Positions 63,701 through 64,000 of a stretch of DNA of 64,000 bases are shown piece by piece (the first letter of the stretch is position 1; every line of letters starts with the position of its first letter). The stretch lies in the NCBI RefSeq assembly GCF_001642475.1, contig NW_019173948.1, positions 124,001 to 188,000 of the forward strand, written 5' to 3'. Both the position numbers and the translations under genes were made by a program. The notes below the pieces were generated by a model. That model searched no databases, had not been told where the DNA came from, and saw only the letters and a program-made list of their open reading frames with translations. This DNA is from Fonsecaea monophora (lineage: Eukaryota > Ascomycota > Eurotiomycetes > Chaetothyriales > Herpotrichiellaceae).

Positions 63701-64000
63701 CGACAAGGCGTTCTTGAGAAGACAATCACCTCCCAACCCGCGACGACTTTTGACGTTCGTCGATCGAATGACCCGAGCCGGCTATGACATTGATAGCTCT
63801 AGCAGTGGAAGCCTGCAGAACAGTCTCTTCAAAGTGGGAGATTCGGACTTGCGGAAGGGCATGGAAACTCTGTTGGTCAAGACTTTGCAGCGTGCCAAAT
63901 ACTACATTGGCGAACAGGTTGCGGAGGAGCAGCGTCAACACTACGCACTCAATCTGCCTCTTTACACCCACTTCACCAACCCTTCGCGCCGATATGCTGA
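60792..64000 (+). CDS. SSD1: Ssd1-like RNA-binding translational repressor (5' part; runs off the window)
   Basis: Homologue of yeast Ssd1, an RNase II/Dis3L2-related but catalytically inactive protein. It binds mRNAs of cell-wall and polarity genes and represses their translation under Cbk1 kinase control. 1069 codons are present with no intron and no stop before 64000. The N-terminal 400 residues are low complexity and Gln/Gly/Met-rich (LLQQQQQQI, GLQQQQQQRK). They include HTRRHSLALPEAKKAAELAEKKR and several HxRxxS-like Ndr/Cbk1 kinase sites (for example HRRNQS, HTRRHS). Cold-shock domains begin near FTPYLPQATLPALLNDGQLVAGILRVNKKNRSDAYV (about 420), and the RNB domain begins near TFTIDPNGTKELDDAIHI (about 760). 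The window ends in the HFTNPSRRYA motif of RNB. The CATGG start context is strong. Confidence 0.95.
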   Translation, partial: MAQPGSSGVPGPAGRRLHIAHRRSPSELTPLMMEQLALQQQIELLQQQQQQIAATHQQYVNMGMIQQPLQSMPAYSPIQGQPNLSGISPNNTNFQFPQIQQQMAMQGNAPAQPGAHRRNQSALPGMAMGPPPAPSTGTAGSAFGDFNQQAMGQNRENTSGRGGRGGSAQSGHTRRHSLALPEAKKAAELAEKKRTSAGFQFPIPGAGGIAESPVAATPVDDRLNTPVTPSGLGLQRAGNARMVGHSRSQSMAAGSVRGGGGAGRGGGSFQFPAQGDAGTGNQSDLQRRGSQSNHTRQGSRNFEGNWRQQNNQQTTDQSPQQMGQFSQPQGMGGGNFQPGHRGRGSMNQSIGSMSGFQYPGQPQLLQLPQGQMMMAPQMFAGQQLNALQIAQLQAMQGAQLGGLQASQHAPPMGLQQQQQQRKTLFTPYLPQATLPALLNDGQLVAGILRVNKKNRSDAYVTTNDLDADIFICGSKDRNRALEGDLVAVELLDVDEVWGQKREKEEKKKRKDITDTRSSGNAQNGKSESTSTTDNTSIAPDGSIRRRGSLRQRPTQKKNDDVEVEGQSLLLMEEEEISDEQKPLYAGHVVAVIERVAGQMFSGTLGLLRPSSQATKEKQEAERQARDGGHSRSESRAQDKPKIVWFKPTDKRVPLIAIPTEQAPRDFVDKHMDYANRIFVACIKRWPITSLHPFGTLVEQLGEMGDLRVETDALLRDNNFGSDEFSDAVLKSVGWDDWSLQTESEESLAARLDLRNERTFTIDPNGTKELDDAIHIKKLDNGLVELGIHVTDIAHFVKANSLVDREAKKRGTGVYLMTRAVNMLPSKLSADICSLLPGEGRLTVSVIFKVNSETGQIEGEPFIGKSIIQSSGKLGYRAIDAVVKGGEQPELNGPTAEDIKTLHKIASKFREARFGNRSATIAPLRLLYQLDDENIPVEQNIFNTSAAHEIMEELSCKANFFVAQKIFAAMPDKAFLRRQSPPNPRRLLTFVDRMTRAGYDIDSSSSGSLQNSLFKVGDSDLRKGMETLLVKTLQRAKYYIGEQVAEEQRQHYALNLPLYTHFTNPSRRYA

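Overview
This 64 kb window is nuclear DNA of a filamentous ascomycete (Pezizomycotina). The genes are compact and carry few, short introns (mostly 50-130 nt) with GTRNGT donors, CTRAY-type branch sites and AG acceptors. The gene content is also typical: GH15 glucoamylase, Rho3, Ssd1, Gle1, Rrn6, a SesB-like esterase-NACHT-ankyrin NLR, NRPS-like adenylation and PRISE-type reductase genes. Eurotiomycetes (perhaps Chaetothyriales) would fit, but the order cannot be fixed by eye. I see no plasmid, phage, CRISPR or intact transposon.

Layout. 0.7-10 kb is metabolic/accessory: an aldo-keto reductase, a secreted glucoamylase with a CBM20-like tail, a stand-alone adenylation-domain enzyme and, convergent with it, a 2OG-Fe(II) oxygenase. 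10-15 kb holds a small probable DUF6699-type protein and RRN6, a Pol I initiation factor. Just upstream of RRN6 (15149-15275, minus strand) lies an initiator tRNA-Met gene whose T-loop is interrupted by a 55-nt insert that looks exactly like a pre-mRNA intron. 16-21 kb holds a PRISE reductase, a Mae1-like C4-dicarboxylate transporter and a PI-PLC X-domain protein. 21-29 kb holds the branched-chain keto-acid dehydrogenase E2, a CwfJ/Cwf19 splicing factor, a protein kinase without an identifiable start, and an AAAP amino-acid permease. 29-32 kb is gene-poor. 32-35 kb carries GPN1 GTPase and ribosomal protein uL6 (RPL9). 35.6-39.1 kb is one large NLR-like gene with wide non-coding flanks. 41-49 kb holds Rho3, a PPOX-like flavoprotein, a NIPSNAP protein and RSM22. 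49-56 kb holds a six-span membrane protein, a carboxylesterase and an epoxide-hydrolase-fold protein whose nucleophile position is Gly. 56-64 kb holds GLE1 and, across a 2.2 kb shared upstream region, the 5' part of SSD1, which runs off the window.

There are no operons. Many genes are housekeeping and concern RNA (Rrn6, Cwf19, Gle1, Ssd1, Gpn1, RPL9, Rsm22, tRNA-iMet). The accessory genes are scattered among them.

The most notable observation is the initiator tRNA gene. Removing the GTATGT...TACTAAC...AG insert restores a perfect 72-nt tRNAiMet with every initiator hallmark. This implies that the start tRNA of this organism may depend on the spliceosome, because classical nuclear tRNA introns sit at 37/38 and are cut by the tRNA endonuclease. 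All functional statements are inferences from sequence reading, and no database search was possible.
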